The notes: generated by a model not told the origin, from the letters alone. 64,000 nt of DNA from Bradyrhizobium sp. SRL28 (GCF_018596315.1 NZ_JAHEAG010000032.1:1-64000); one strand, 5' to 3'; shown: positions 9,091 through 18,940, counted from the stretch's first letter. Program-made: numbers and translations.

Positions 9091-9624
9091 TCAAGACTCT
9101 GCGCGATAATGGCCGGACTTGCCGCCGATCTTCTCGACGAGATGGATGCCTTCGATGCGAACGCCGCGTTCCACCGCCTTGATCATGTCGTAGATCGTCA
9201 GGCACGCCACCGATACCGCCGTCAGCGCTTCCATCTCGACCCCGGTCGGGCCGGTGACCTTGACGGTGGCGCGGACGATGCAGCCGGGCAGCTTTTTGTC
9301 GGGGGTGATATCCAGCGTCACCTTGGACAGCGCCAGCGGGTGGCACAGCGGGATCAGTTCCGATGTGCGTTTGGCCGCCATGATGCCGGCGATGCGGGCC
9401 GCCCCCAGCACGTCGCCCTTTTTGGCGTTGCCGGAGGCGATCAGATCAAGCGTCGCCCTGCCCATGACGACGCGCCCCTCGGCGACGGCCGTGCGCTCGG
9501 TCGCCGCCTTGGCCGAGACGTCGACCATCCGCGCTTCGCCCGACGCATCGATATGGGTGAGGGCGGAGCCGCCTCTGGAAGCCTTGTCTTTGGAAGACCT
9601 GTTTTTGGAAGTCTTGCCGGCCAT
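9091..9624 (-). CDS. moaC: Cyclic pyranopterin monophosphate synthase MoaC
   Basis: MoaC converts the MoaA product (3',8-cyclo-GTP) to cyclic pyranopterin monophosphate in molybdenum cofactor synthesis. Family motifs are intact: ELIPLCHPL and, further on, GPTGVEMEALTAVS. The 177-residue product carries a Lys/Ser-rich N-terminal extension of about 20 residues relative to typical MoaC. Only 3 nt separate it from the trpC stop, so it sits in the trpD-trpC-moaC transcription unit, an order familiar from rhizobia. Confidence 0.96.
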   Translation of the reverse strand: MAGKTSKNRSSKDKASRGGSALTHIDASGEARMVDVSAKAATERTAVAEGRVVMGRATLDLIASGNAKKGDVLGAARIAGIMAAKRTSELIPLCHPLALSKVTLDITPDKKLPGCIVRATVKVTGPTGVEMEALTAVSVACLTIYDMIKAVERGVRIEGIHLVEKIGGKSGHYRAES

Positions 9625-9627
9625 CTG

Positions 9628-10449
9628 CTAGCCGGTCCCGGTCGCACGCGGCGCCGAAGCGCGCGTCAGCAGCGCGCGGGTGGCCGCCGTCACATCGGCC
9701 TGCCGCATCAGGCTTTCGCCGACCAGGAAGGTCGACATGCCGACGCGTTCGAGCCGGGCGAGATCCGCAGGCGTGAAGATGCCGCTTTCACCGACCATCA
9801 GGCGATCCTTCGGGATCAGCGGCGCCAGCGCCTCGCTGGTCGCCAGTGTGGTCTCGAAGGTCCTCAAGTTGCGGTTGTTGACGCCGATCATCGGCGAACG
9901 AAGTTTTAGCGCGCGGTCGAGCTCAGTGCGGTCGTGGATTTCGATCAGTACGTCCATGCCGAGCGCGATCGCCGCGTCTTCGAGATCCTTGGCGGTGGCG
10001 TCGTCGAGCGCTGCCATGATGATCAGGATGCAGTCCGCGTTATGGGCGCGGGCTTCCACCACCTGATAGGTGTCGAACAAAAAGTCCTTGCGCAGCACCG
10101 GCAAATTTGTGGCGGCGCGCGCCGCGACCATGAAATCGAGATGGCCCTGGAACGAGGGCGTATCGGTCAGTACCGACAGGCATGCCGCGCCGCCGGCCTC
10201 GTAGGCCTTCGCCAGCGCCGGCGGGTCGAAATCGGCGCGAATGAGCCCCTTGGATGGCGAGGCCTTTTTCACCTCCGCGATCAGCCCGTAGTCGCCGCGC
10301 GAAAGCTTCTCCCGGATCGCGCGCAGGAAGCCACGCGGCGGCGATGCTGCCTTGGCGCGGGCTTCGACCTCGGAAACGGGATACGCCCGCTTGGCCGCGG
10401 CAATCTCCTCGCGCTTGTAAGTCTCGATCTTGGTCAGGATATCGGACAT
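9628..10449 (-). CDS. trpC: Indole-3-glycerol phosphate synthase TrpC
   Basis: TrpC closes the indole ring in tryptophan synthesis, converting CdRP to indole-3-glycerol phosphate. The 273-residue TIM barrel has the N-terminal IGPS helix, the catalytic-Lys region KKASPSKG, LRKDFLFDTYQV, GVNNRNLRTF and the phosphate-binding VGESGIFTPAD. It is a stand-alone IGPS of normal length, not fused to TrpF. It lies 18 nt downstream of trpD and directly upstream of moaC. Confidence 0.97.
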   Translation of the reverse strand: MSDILTKIETYKREEIAAAKRAYPVSEVEARAKAASPPRGFLRAIREKLSRGDYGLIAEVKKASPSKGLIRADFDPPALAKAYEAGGAACLSVLTDTPSFQGHLDFMVAARAATNLPVLRKDFLFDTYQVVEARAHNADCILIIMAALDDATAKDLEDAAIALGMDVLIEIHDRTELDRALKLRSPMIGVNNRNLRTFETTLATSEALAPLIPKDRLMVGESGIFTPADLARLERVGMSTFLVGESLMRQADVTAATRALLTRASAPRATGTG

Positions 10450-10467
10450 CTCTTACCGCCCCTCGGA

Positions 10468-11481
10468 TCAGCCGCGCGAGACCGCGATCAGGTGTTTCAG
10501 CCGGGCGGCCGCCGCGCCGCTGTCGAGCGATTTGGCGCCGATCGCGACGCCGTCCTTCAGGTCCTTGGCGCGGCCGGCCACGATCAACGCTGCCGCAGCG
10601 TTCAACAGCGCGACGTCGCGATAGGGGCTGGGCTTGCCGTTGAGCACGCTCGAGAGCGCCACCGCGTTGGCGTCCGCATCGCCACCCTTGAGCGCGTCGC
10701 CGCTGCAACAGGTGAGGCCCGCATCCTCCGGCGTCACCTCGAATGTGGTGATCTTGCCGTTGTCGAGGCTGGCGACGAAACTTGGCCCGGTGAGGGTGAT
10801 TTCGTCGAGCCCGTCGGAGCCGTGCACCACCCAGACGGATTCGGAGCCGAGATTTTTCAGCACCTGCGCCAAGGGCTGCACCCAGTGCCTGGAGAACACG
10901 CCGACCATCTGCCGCTTCACGCCGGCCGGATTGGAGAGCGGGCCGAGCAAATTGAAGATCGTGCGGGTGGCGAGCTCGACCCGGGTCGGGCCGACGTTCT
11001 TCATCGCCGGATGATGCGCAGGCGCGAACATGAAGCCGATGCCGGCCTCGGCCACGCAGCGGCCGACCTGATCGGGCGTGAGGTCGATCTTGACGCCGAG
11101 GGAAGCCAGCACGTCGGCCGCGCCCGAGCGCGAGGACAGTGCGCGGTTGCCATGCTTGGCGACGGGCACGCCGGCGCCCGCGACGATGAAGGACGCGCAG
11201 GTCGAGACGTTGACCGAACCGGAACCGTCGCCGCCGGTGCCGACCACGTCGACCGCGTCCGCGGGCGCCTGGACCCGCAGCATCTTGCCGCGCATCGCCG
11301 ACACCGCGCCGGTGATCTCGTCGACGGTTTCACCGCGGACCCGCAGCGCCATCAACAGCCCGCCCATCTGCGAGGGCGTGGCCTCGCCGGACATCATGCT
11401 GTCGAAGGCGGAGGCTGCCTCTTCACGCGACAGCGTCGCGCCGGTGGCGACTTTTCCGATGATAGATTTGAGGTCGTCCAT
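10468..11481 (-). CDS. trpD: Anthranilate phosphoribosyltransferase TrpD
   Basis: TrpD transfers phosphoribose from PRPP to anthranilate, the step before TrpF/TrpC. The PRPP-binding loop GTGGDGSGSVNVST, the motif KHGNRALSSRSGAADVL and GPLSNPAG are intact. The start at 11481 (MDDLKSIIG) gives 337 residues, the usual length; the in-frame start at 11529 adds a basic tail with no family counterpart. It follows ppiD on the same strand. Confidence 0.96.
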   Translation of the reverse strand: MDDLKSIIGKVATGATLSREEAASAFDSMMSGEATPSQMGGLLMALRVRGETVDEITGAVSAMRGKMLRVQAPADAVDVVGTGGDGSGSVNVSTCASFIVAGAGVPVAKHGNRALSSRSGAADVLASLGVKIDLTPDQVGRCVAEAGIGFMFAPAHHPAMKNVGPTRVELATRTIFNLLGPLSNPAGVKRQMVGVFSRHWVQPLAQVLKNLGSESVWVVHGSDGLDEITLTGPSFVASLDNGKITTFEVTPEDAGLTCCSGDALKGGDADANAVALSSVLNGKPSPYRDVALLNAAAALIVAGRAKDLKDGVAIGAKSLDSGAAAARLKHLIAVSRG

Positions 11482-11573
11482 CGCTTGGGCTTTCAGGATT
11501 GGGTGTCGTCTTGAAGCATGACCGCGCAAGCCTTTGAATAGTCAAGCCTTGGATTGGTCTTGGCCGATCATGC

Positions 11574-13475
11574 TCAGTTGTTAGCGCCCGTCACCTGCGC
11601 GAAGGCGGCCTGGTTGATGGAGGTGCCGATCTCGGATTCGATCTTCGTCACGTATTGCGCGACCTGTTCGTCGGTCAGTCCGCGCTGCAGCGTGTCCTTT
11701 AGTTTCTTCAGCTCTTCGGAAGCCGCGTCGACTTGCGGCACGGTCACATCGGTCACGCGGAACACGATCCACTCGCTGCCACCGGCGCCCGGCGTTTGCC
11801 CGACGCCGTCCTTGGCCGTCCGGAACGCGGCCGTGATGGCGGCCGAGGGGACGCCTGAAAGCGAGGCGTCGCGGCGGAAGCCCGTCGCGGTCTCGACCTT
11901 CGATCCGACCGAAGCCGCGACCTCGGCAAGCGTGCTGCCTTGCTCGACCTTCTGCACCATCTCGGTCGCTTTCGCGCGCAGCCTGTTCGAAATCTGGTCT
12001 TCGCGCCATTTCGCCTCGACCTGGCTGCGGACCTCGTCGAGCGGGCGCTCGCGCGAGGGCGTGATGCCGAGCACGTCGTACCAGACATAGCCGCCGGCAA
12101 ACTGGATCGGTTCGTTATCGACGCCGACGTCGCTTTTGAAGGCCTGCGAGACCACGTCGAGGCCGCGCGGGATATTCGTCACCGGCTGACCGTCGGGCGT
12201 GCGGCCGGAGCGATCGACCGCGTCGATCGTGACGGCGGTCAGGCCGAGCTTCTGCGAAGCCTCCACCACATTGGCGCCGCCGCTGCGCTCGTCTTCCATC
12301 TTGTTCTGGATTTCGTTGACCTTGGCGCGCGCGCGTTCGGTCGCGAGTTCCTTCTTCACCTGGGCTGCGACGCTTTCAAACGTCGGCGTCACGCCCGGCT
12401 CGATCTTGCCGATCTTGACCAGCGCCACGCCGAACCGGCCCTGCACCGGCTGGCTGACTTCGCCCGATGGCAACGAGAACGCCGCATCCGCAATCGCCGG
12501 ATCGATGATCGCGCTCTTTGCGATCATGCCGAGGTCGACGTCGGCCAGGTTGAGATTGCGCTCCTTGGCGAGGTCGTCGAACGACGTCCCCGACGTGATG
12601 CGGCTGCGTGCGGCCTGCGCCTCGCCTTCGTTCGGAAAAAACATCTGCGACACTTCCCGCTTTTCCGGCGTGCCGAGCAGGTCGCGGCGCTGCTCGAAGA
12701 TCTTCTTGGCGTCCTCGTCGGAGACCTCGATCCACTTGCCAATCTCTTCGGGGCTGATCACGACAAAGGACAGTTTGCGATATTCGGGCGCGCGGAACTG
12801 GGTCTTGCGATCCTCGAAATAGGTGGCCAGCGCCTCGGGCGAGGGCGGGTCGATGGTGCCAGCCTGCGCGGCGTCGAGTTTGACGTACTCGATCGAGCGC
12901 TGCTCGTTCTGGAAACGGGTCATGGCGTCGATCAGGACCTTCGGCGGCTCCACCCCGGCCGAGACGGTGCCGGCGATCTGGCGCCGCAGTCCGACGCGCT
13001 TTTGCTCGTTGAGATAGCGTTGCTCGGTGTAGCCGAACTGCCGGATCGTGGCCTGGAAGCGCGTGGGGTCGAACTTGCCGCCCAATCCCGCAAAGTTGGG
13101 GTCGCTGTAGATCAGCCGCATGGTTTCTTCCTGGGACTGGGCAAGTCCCATGCGCCGCGCTTCCTCATCCAGCGCGGCTTCGGCGATGGTCTGTTGCAGC
13201 ACCTGCCGGTCGAGCCCGAAGGCGCGCGCCTGTTCCGAGGTCAGCGGGCGGCCAAAGCTGCGGCCGAGCTGCTGCAGCTTGTCGGTATAGATCTGGCGGA
13301 ATTGTTCGGTCGAAATCTCGATCTTGCCGACCTTGGCGAGCGACGACTGGCCGAACCCCTTGAAGATGTCGGCGATGCCCCAGACTGCGAAACTGACAAT
13401 CAAAACGCCCATCACGGTGGCCATGACAATCTTGCCGAGCCAGTTTGATGAGGCTTTCCGAATTCCTCGAAGCAT
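11574..13475 (-). CDS. ppiD: PpiD-like membrane-anchored peptidyl-prolyl isomerase/foldase
   Basis: A single TM segment (about residues 15-36, VMATVMGVLIVSFAVWGIAD) anchors a long periplasmic region. It includes a SurA-N-like helical domain (residues 50-220) and parvulin-like domains around 260-370. It assists folding of exported proteins. The length of 633 residues matches the PpiD family. The first parvulin-like stretch is recognisable (REVSQMFFPNEGEAQAARSR) but I cannot confirm isomerase activity. It marks the left boundary of the accessory island; in related genomes the divergent neighbour is normally tpiA. Confidence 0.92.
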   Translation of the reverse strand: MLRGIRKASSNWLGKIVMATVMGVLIVSFAVWGIADIFKGFGQSSLAKVGKIEISTEQFRQIYTDKLQQLGRSFGRPLTSEQARAFGLDRQVLQQTIAEAALDEEARRMGLAQSQEETMRLIYSDPNFAGLGGKFDPTRFQATIRQFGYTEQRYLNEQKRVGLRRQIAGTVSAGVEPPKVLIDAMTRFQNEQRSIEYVKLDAAQAGTIDPPSPEALATYFEDRKTQFRAPEYRKLSFVVISPEEIGKWIEVSDEDAKKIFEQRRDLLGTPEKREVSQMFFPNEGEAQAARSRITSGTSFDDLAKERNLNLADVDLGMIAKSAIIDPAIADAAFSLPSGEVSQPVQGRFGVALVKIGKIEPGVTPTFESVAAQVKKELATERARAKVNEIQNKMEDERSGGANVVEASQKLGLTAVTIDAVDRSGRTPDGQPVTNIPRGLDVVSQAFKSDVGVDNEPIQFAGGYVWYDVLGITPSRERPLDEVRSQVEAKWREDQISNRLRAKATEMVQKVEQGSTLAEVAASVGSKVETATGFRRDASLSGVPSAAITAAFRTAKDGVGQTPGAGGSEWIVFRVTDVTVPQVDAASEELKKLKDTLQRGLTDEQVAQYVTKIESEIGTSINQAAFAQVTGANN

Positions 13476-13534
13476 GGGTCCGTCTTCTATCTTAAAATTA
13501 AGAGGCTGATTTCATTCAAGTTTTCGGTTTCCCG

Positions 13535-13559
13535 CCCGCACCTCAGCCATAGGTGCGGG
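13535..13559. repeat. Hairpin at left edge of the accessory island
   Basis: A 9-bp perfect stem (CCCGCACCT with AGGTGCGGG) and 7-nt loop lie 60 bp upstream of ppiD. No T-run follows on either strand. It may be a leader structure or a boundary scar; its role is unknown. Confidence 0.35.
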
Positions 13560-13636
13560 AATAGATGTTCTATTTTCGATCTCGGCACGGTCTAGCTTGC
13601 CGATGGCCCCCGCGGCAAGCCTGCCTCGGTTCGCGC

Positions 13637-14140
13637 TTTTGGTTTAGAGGGTCGCCATACGCCCCCCGGACCAGCCGAAGATTGCCCCCAGTTCACGTTC
13701 GGTTGCCCCATTCTCGGCGGCCCGGGTTGCGGCGGCCTTGCGCATGCCGCGGGCCGATTTCCCGACTACCCCGGCAGTTTGGCCGCCCCCACGAATTCGG
13801 TTCCCAGAGCGCCCTTAGTCCAGGGCGTGCCCCGCCGGGTGACGATGAAGGCGAGGTCGCCGGTAGGCCCTGCGTCGGCAACAGCGGCAGCTCGACACGC
13901 ATACCGGTCTTCTCGCTGTCGATCGAGATGACGGTCCGACGCACCAGCTCCCCCGTGGATCATGATCGTGCGCTGCTTCAAGTGCTGGCGGTCAATGATC
14001 GCGACGTCGCCGATCCGCAAGCCGGTGTAGGCCAGGATCCAGCATCGTGGCGTCGATCGCCCTGGATGGCCGCCTGATACGCATTCTCGAACTCCGGTGT
14101 GCCGTATGCGGCCTTGATGCGAACACGGGAACCCCTGCCG
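13637..14140 (-). pseudogene. Decayed tyrosine recombinase (integrase) remnant
   Basis: Three frames on the minus strand carry successive pieces of one phage-type integrase. The first reads RVRIKAAYGTPEFENAYQAA near 14070-14130. The second reads LAYTGLRIGDVAIIDRQHLK near 13970-14030 and later FIVTRRGTPWTKGALGTEF. The third reads ISIDSEKTGMRVELPLL, and then GMRKAAATRAAENGATEREL near 13690-13750. The LRIGD box with its catalytic Arg is visible, but the HGLRK-type box reads RGMRK, so the conserved His is lost. At least two frameshifts and the lack of a start make it non-functional. It lies at the left end of the island and probably records its arrival. Confidence 0.82.
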
Positions 14141-14141
14141 A

Positions 14142-14357
14142 GACGGACACTCGTGCGACTTCGTGCCAGTCTGCACCTTCCGCATCCGCGTCGAGCAGGC
14201 GCAGATACGTGATGAGGTGCGCCTTGTCGTAAGAGGTCAATACGTGATCGGAGGGCGCAATATTGGCGACATTGGGATCAAGCCGAGGCATCTGCATGGG
14301 TGTTCTCGCAAGAGGTTGTTGATCGAACAACTTTATTTCTGACATCACGGTTGCCAC
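14142..14357 (-). pseudogene. DUF2285-like protein, N-terminal fragment
   Basis: The reading from ATG 14345 or 14357 includes YDKAHLITYLRLLDADAEGA followed by DWHEVARV. This is the typical core of small DUF2285 proteins found on rhizobial integrative elements. After ARVSV the frame leaves the family pattern and joins the integrase remnant, so only the first 70 or so residues remain. It is most likely a broken mobile-element gene; a short functional product cannot be excluded. Confidence 0.6.
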
Positions 14358-14508
14358 AGCCCGCGTCCTCCAAGAGTCGATGCAGATCTTCGGGCTGGCC
14401 GAGATCTATCTGAACGCAGGACGTCCGGAAGTCTGCCGCGTCATGCCCGCCAAATGTCAAAGCGGTATAGCTGGGGCGATTGATCTTGGGCTCTTACGGA
14501 GCGACAGT

Positions 14509-15675
14509 ATGGACATGGAGATGCGCTATCCGATCTGGAAAGATCCTTCTTGGCTTCCCTATTGTTTGGCCATCTTGATATTTTTTTGTTCGCGGGTGGT
14601 GGTCGCACTCGGACTGGTATTCTCTCAAAAATATCTGCCCACCGGGCCCGACGTCTGGTCTGCGGGACCGATCTGGTACCACCAATTGCTGCAATGGGAT
14701 TCGGAATGGTATTTCAAGATCGTCACAGATGGCTATCAGTATAACGGCGATCCGACTGTTCAACAGAACATCGTATTCTACCCGCTGTATCCGATGCTCG
14801 CACGGGGCCTGGCGACGATTAGCGGCCTCACGCCTGCGGATGCATTGCTGTTGGTATCGAACGTCGCTGGATTGCTCGCGATCGTCTTACTTTTCAAGCT
14901 GGTTCGCGAGGAATTTGGTGATCAACTGGCTCTCGCCACAACCGCGCTGCTCAGCTTTTTTCCCGCTTCGGTCTTGCTATCGGCCGGGTATACCGAGCCC
15001 TTGGCACTGCTGCTAATCGTCTCGTTTTTTCTTGCTTTGAAACGAAAATACTACTTGTCGGCAGCACTGCTTGCAGGCTTGGCAGTCGCTACCCGATCGA
15101 CGGGCGTTGTCCTGTTGCCTGTCCTTCTTTGGGAGATGTGGGCCAATCGCGATCGGACAAAGTTCTTTCTCGCCCTCCTGCCATGCGTCCTTCTGGCGAC
15201 GTCGGGCATCTGGCTATTCATGATCTACCTCTGGAGCGCTTTCGGAACTCCGTTTGCTTTTGCGGAAGGCCAGACGGCTTTCCATCAAGGAACGACGCTA
15301 GCGACAAGATTGATTGCGGCACTAAAGCTTGAGCCGTTCACACGAATGATGCTCAATGATTGGAATCCATGGGGACAAGCCAGCTGGTTTACATTGTTGT
15401 TCATTGCCCTGATTGTTTTGGGCTGGTCTCGATTGCGCGCAAGCTGGACACTGTTCGCCATGGCAGTCCTGTTGCTGCCATATCTAACACTCAGCGGTGG
15501 GCCAGCAGGCTTCGTCTCAATGAGTCGATTTAATCTCGTTTCATTTCCCCTGTTTGTGACGTTGGCAGGTTTAGCATTGCGAGCGAAGTGGCTTTTGGCA
15601 GGAGTGATAGGACTCTTCGGCGCGTCCTTGTTCATGAACACCGCCTTGTTTGCTCGTAGAATTTGGATTGGTTGA
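14509..15675 (+). CDS. PIG-V-like multispanning mannosyltransferase
   Basis: This 388-residue integral membrane protein of about 9-11 hydrophobic segments resembles PIG-V/dolichyl-phosphate-mannose-type GT-C glycosyltransferases. The diagnostic region is QWDSEWYFKIVTDGY followed by FYPLYPML in the first extramembrane loop, where GT-C enzymes carry their acidic catalytic residues. It probably transfers a sugar from a lipid carrier to an exported acceptor; donor and acceptor are unknown. The start at 14509 has GGAG 7 nt upstream, and a longer in-frame start at 14380 lacks this. Its DNA is visibly AT-richer than the flanking core genes, consistent with transfer. Confidence 0.8.
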   Translation: MDMEMRYPIWKDPSWLPYCLAILIFFCSRVVVALGLVFSQKYLPTGPDVWSAGPIWYHQLLQWDSEWYFKIVTDGYQYNGDPTVQQNIVFYPLYPMLARGLATISGLTPADALLLVSNVAGLLAIVLLFKLVREEFGDQLALATTALLSFFPASVLLSAGYTEPLALLLIVSFFLALKRKYYLSAALLAGLAVATRSTGVVLLPVLLWEMWANRDRTKFFLALLPCVLLATSGIWLFMIYLWSAFGTPFAFAEGQTAFHQGTTLATRLIAALKLEPFTRMMLNDWNPWGQASWFTLLFIALIVLGWSRLRASWTLFAMAVLLLPYLTLSGGPAGFVSMSRFNLVSFPLFVTLAGLALRAKWLLAGVIGLFGASLFMNTALFARRIWIG

Positions 15676-16197
15676 TCGCCACAAATACTCGCGATGACAT
15701 GCTTGAGCAACGACCCGGTTTCACGCTGCGTGCCCAAGACAGGTTTTTCAGATCGAATGTTCGCTTCGGGTCAGTCGCGTCGTTTTGACGGTCGGCCAGC
15801 CACTTCCGGACCACCCCGATCAGCGGGCATTCGCAGGGTACGTCGGCACGTCAAACGTGCCATAAGCCGGCCGAAATATCCGCGTGGCCAGGCTTATAAG
15901 GAAGTCGAGGCGGCAATCACGGAGCCACGATCCACCAATCTCGCATGGCTTGCTTGATGCGCTCGAGCTTCTCTGACGATATAATGCTCATGTGACGGAT
16001 GGTGTTGCGTCTGACGGCGGAACTCACTCCTGCAGGCTCGGGTAGGCGCCTGCTACAATCGGAGCCTGAATATGAACTTAGTCTGCGCGGGCGTATCAAC
16101 GAGCTGTTAGGAAGTTATCCGGCGATCGCGTGTAGCGCGAGTTGGTCAAAAGCGCACCCAATAGAGCCCATCAGGGCCCCACCAAGAGGGCAGCGTA
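15676..16197. other. Non-coding stretch, 522 bp
   Basis: No convincing gene, RNA or repeat is seen here. Short open frames on both strands lack ribosome binding sites and domain-like sequence. The end of the stretch supplies AGAGGG at 16185-16190, the ribosome binding site of the next gene. Confidence 0.5.
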
Positions 16198-18657
16198 TTG
16201 CAATCCATATCCAAGATTCCCGGTCGCTATTATCTGGCAATCTTTGTGCTGGCGTTCGCGACGCTTTCCTACCAGATCCTGATAACGCGCTTCTTCAGCG
16301 TTATGCTCCACTATCATTTCGCATTCGCGGCCATTTCACTTGCCATGCTGGGGCTCACCCGCGGAGCGATGCAGGTCTACGGCAAGCCCGCCCGTTATGC
16401 CGCTGAGCGGGTCGGAATCGAATTCGCGCGCCACGCGTCATGGTTCGCACTCAGCAGCGTTGGCGCAATGATCGTTTTCCTGTGCGTGCCGCTCGTCGTA
16501 TCTGCAGAAAATGTGCCCCTCGCTCTGGCGCTGGCGACCATCGCCTTCGTGGCTCCGTTCACGGAAGGCGGAGTTTGCATCACGCTGTTGCTCACGCGCT
16601 TGCCCTATCGCGGCGGGTGGCTCTATGCGGCCGATCTCCTGGGCGCCGCAGTTGGATGCCTGGGGGTGATCCTGATACTGCTGGTGATTGACCCCGTAAG
16701 CGCCACGCTATGGATCGGAGCCTCTGCTGCCGGCGTTGGCTGGATGGTCGTGCGAACCAGCGATGACGTCCGTAGTGTGCGTTTGAGCGGGGCTGTCGCG
16801 CTAACGCTGGCCGTCGCGGCCACCGTGCACTCCGGCCTTGACCTGACCGGTCGAAGCCATCTCGGTGTGTTCTGGGCCAAGGGCGCCGAGCAGACCGGCA
16901 CGCTGTTCGAACGCTGGAATACCTATTCGCGGGTAAGGGTGCGCGAACTGGCCGAGAAGGTCCCGATTGGCTGGGGTCTGGTCCGCACTCCTGATGCCCG
17001 GGTCGACCAACACCACCTCGACATCGATGCCGATGCAGGCACGGTCATCACCAGGTACGATGGCGACATCGGAAAGCTCGCCTACCTGAAGGATGATGTC
17101 ATCAATGCAGCCTACCTCGTGCAGCCGGCGACCGACGTCGCTGTCGTTGGCGTCGGCGGCGGTCGTGACATCCTTTCCGGTCTGCTCTTCGGCGCCAGCC
17201 GGATTCGCGCAATCGAGATCAATCCGGCGATCTTCGAAGTGCTCACCGAAAAATTCGCTGATTTCTCTGGCCATCTCGATCGCCAGCCCGGCGTATCCTT
17301 GGTCAATGCCGAAGCTCGAAGCTACATCAACCACTCGTCCGAGCGGTACGACCTGGTGCAGATTTCGCTCATCGACACCTGGGCGGCGACGGTGGCCGGT
17401 GGCCTGACGCTCACCGAAAATCGTCTCTATACCGTTGAGGCGTGGGATGATTTTTACCGGGCGCTCAAGCCTGGCGGGCTGTTGTCGGTATCACGCTGGT
17501 ACGGTGCCGAGAAGCACCGTGGCGAGCTATACCGGCTGATCGCGATTGCCGCGAGCGCGCTGCAGCGCAAGGGAGTTTCGGCCGGAGAACTGCGGCATCA
17601 CGTCGTCGCGGTCAACGTCGGCAACATCGTGACGGTGATTACCCGGCCTGACGCGTTCAGCGGCGCAGAATGGCAAGGCGCGCGCGAGAGGCTTCAGGCG
17701 CAGGGCTTCAAGATATTGTTGGGGCCGGACGTCACCTTCGATGCCGTCACCTCGACATTGCTGTCCGACAAGGCAGACCAGGCTTTCTTCGATTCGCTGC
17801 CGGAAAACATCGCTGCTTCGACGGACGACAACCCGTTCTTCTTCTATACGTCGCGCTTCAGCGATTTCGTGAGCATCCATAGTTGGGACGTCATGAGCAA
17901 CAATGTCGCGATCGGCATCACCGGCTTGCTCATCATCGTAGCGCTCTGCGCTTGCGGATATTACATCGTGCTGCCCTTCCTCCGTCTTGCGAGGCGGATG
18001 CCAATGGCGACGCTGACGCCGCCCGTGGCCTATTTCAGCGCGATCGGGATGGGCTTCATGCTGATCGAGATATCGCAGATGCAGCGCCTGATGGTCTTTC
18101 TCGGACATCCCGTCTACGGGCTGAGTGTCGTGCTATTTACAATTCTTCTCTTTAGCGGGATTGGCAGCGCCACGGTCGGTGCTGATACCTCCTCCCGATC
18201 ACGCGTCACCGTCTTCAGGATTGCCGCGCTCCTCACCACGCTCGTGGTGGCAGGGCTGCTGACGCCGCTGGTCACCACCTGGGCGCGGTCGCTGTCAACC
18301 GACATGCGTATTCTGGTGTCTGTCCTGCTGCTGGCCCCTCCTGCATTCTGCATGGGGATGATGTTTCCGCTCGGCCTCGGTGTCTGGCGCCGTCATCATG
18401 AACTGCTGCCGTTCTTCTGGAGCACCAACGGAATTACGTCGATGTTCGCGTCGGTGCTGGGTGTGGCGTTGTCGATCCAGTTCGGCATCGCCAAGACCTA
18501 TGCGTTGGGGGTGTGCTCTTATGCGGTCTGCGCCATCGTGATCATTGCAAGCCGCTGGGTGCAGTCGATCGTCATGTCAGCCGAGAAGGGGCCCGTTAGC
18601 CCCGAGGCCAGTATCGCAGGAAAGGAAGGCGCCACGATTCGGCGGCCACATCAGTAA
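16198..18657 (+). CDS. Membrane-embedded spermidine-synthase-like protein
   Basis: The 819-residue protein has an N-terminal block of TM segments (residues about 10-215), a soluble Rossmann domain resembling spermidine synthase (about 240-560), and a C-terminal block of TM segments (about 570-805). The nucleotide-binding signature VGVGGGRDI lies near residue 317, with the acidic EINP near 340 and LKPGGLLSVSRWYG further on. The start is TTG, supported by AGAGGG 7 nt upstream. It may be an aminopropyltransferase-fold or methyltransferase-like enzyme acting at the membrane; the catalytic Asp of true polyamine synthases is not obvious, so the reaction is unknown. It sits between the mannosyltransferase and the two-component genes. 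Confidence 0.78.
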   Translation: MQSISKIPGRYYLAIFVLAFATLSYQILITRFFSVMLHYHFAFAAISLAMLGLTRGAMQVYGKPARYAAERVGIEFARHASWFALSSVGAMIVFLCVPLVVSAENVPLALALATIAFVAPFTEGGVCITLLLTRLPYRGGWLYAADLLGAAVGCLGVILILLVIDPVSATLWIGASAAGVGWMVVRTSDDVRSVRLSGAVALTLAVAATVHSGLDLTGRSHLGVFWAKGAEQTGTLFERWNTYSRVRVRELAEKVPIGWGLVRTPDARVDQHHLDIDADAGTVITRYDGDIGKLAYLKDDVINAAYLVQPATDVAVVGVGGGRDILSGLLFGASRIRAIEINPAIFEVLTEKFADFSGHLDRQPGVSLVNAEARSYINHSSERYDLVQISLIDTWAATVAGGLTLTENRLYTVEAWDDFYRALKPGGLLSVSRWYGAEKHRGELYRLIAIAASALQRKGVSAGELRHHVVAVNVGNIVTVITRPDAFSGAEWQGARERLQAQGFKILLGPDVTFDAVTSTLLSDKADQAFFDSLPENIAASTDDNPFFFYTSRFSDFVSIHSWDVMSNNVAIGITGLLIIVALCACGYYIVLPFLRLARRMPMATLTPPVAYFSAIGMGFMLIEISQMQRLMVFLGHPVYGLSVVLFTILLFSGIGSATVGADTSSRSRVTVFRIAALLTTLVVAGLLTPLVTTWARSLSTDMRILVSVLLLAPPAFCMGMMFPLGLGVWRRHHELLPFFWSTNGITSMFASVLGVALSIQFGIAKTYALGVCSYAVCAIVIIASRWVQSIVMSAEKGPVSPEASIAGKEGATIRRPHQ

Positions 18658-18940
18658 AGAGGAAGTTCGAATACCGCCCGTGGCGATTTGCAATTCAACA
18701 GGGCTTAGGTCGAAACCTCCAGTCCGCGCCAGCGGAACGGCTTGCTCGATGCGGACAGCCATTTTGCAATACGAAACAGATCAAGCGCGGCGGTGGGTAG
18801 TCTGTTGATCCCTTGGATCGCTGTTAATACACCCAGCTCGCAGTCCACGTGCTCGACCCATTCGTACGAGAGTGGCTGCCGCTCAGGTTGTGTCTGAGCC
18901 GGTCAAGCTCTAACAGCGTCGCTCGATATCCGGCTAGAAC

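Noticed and set aside
15694..15957. 87-codon frame after the mannosyltransferase
   Set aside because: Arg-rich random-looking sequence with no ribosome binding site or similarity that I can recognise.
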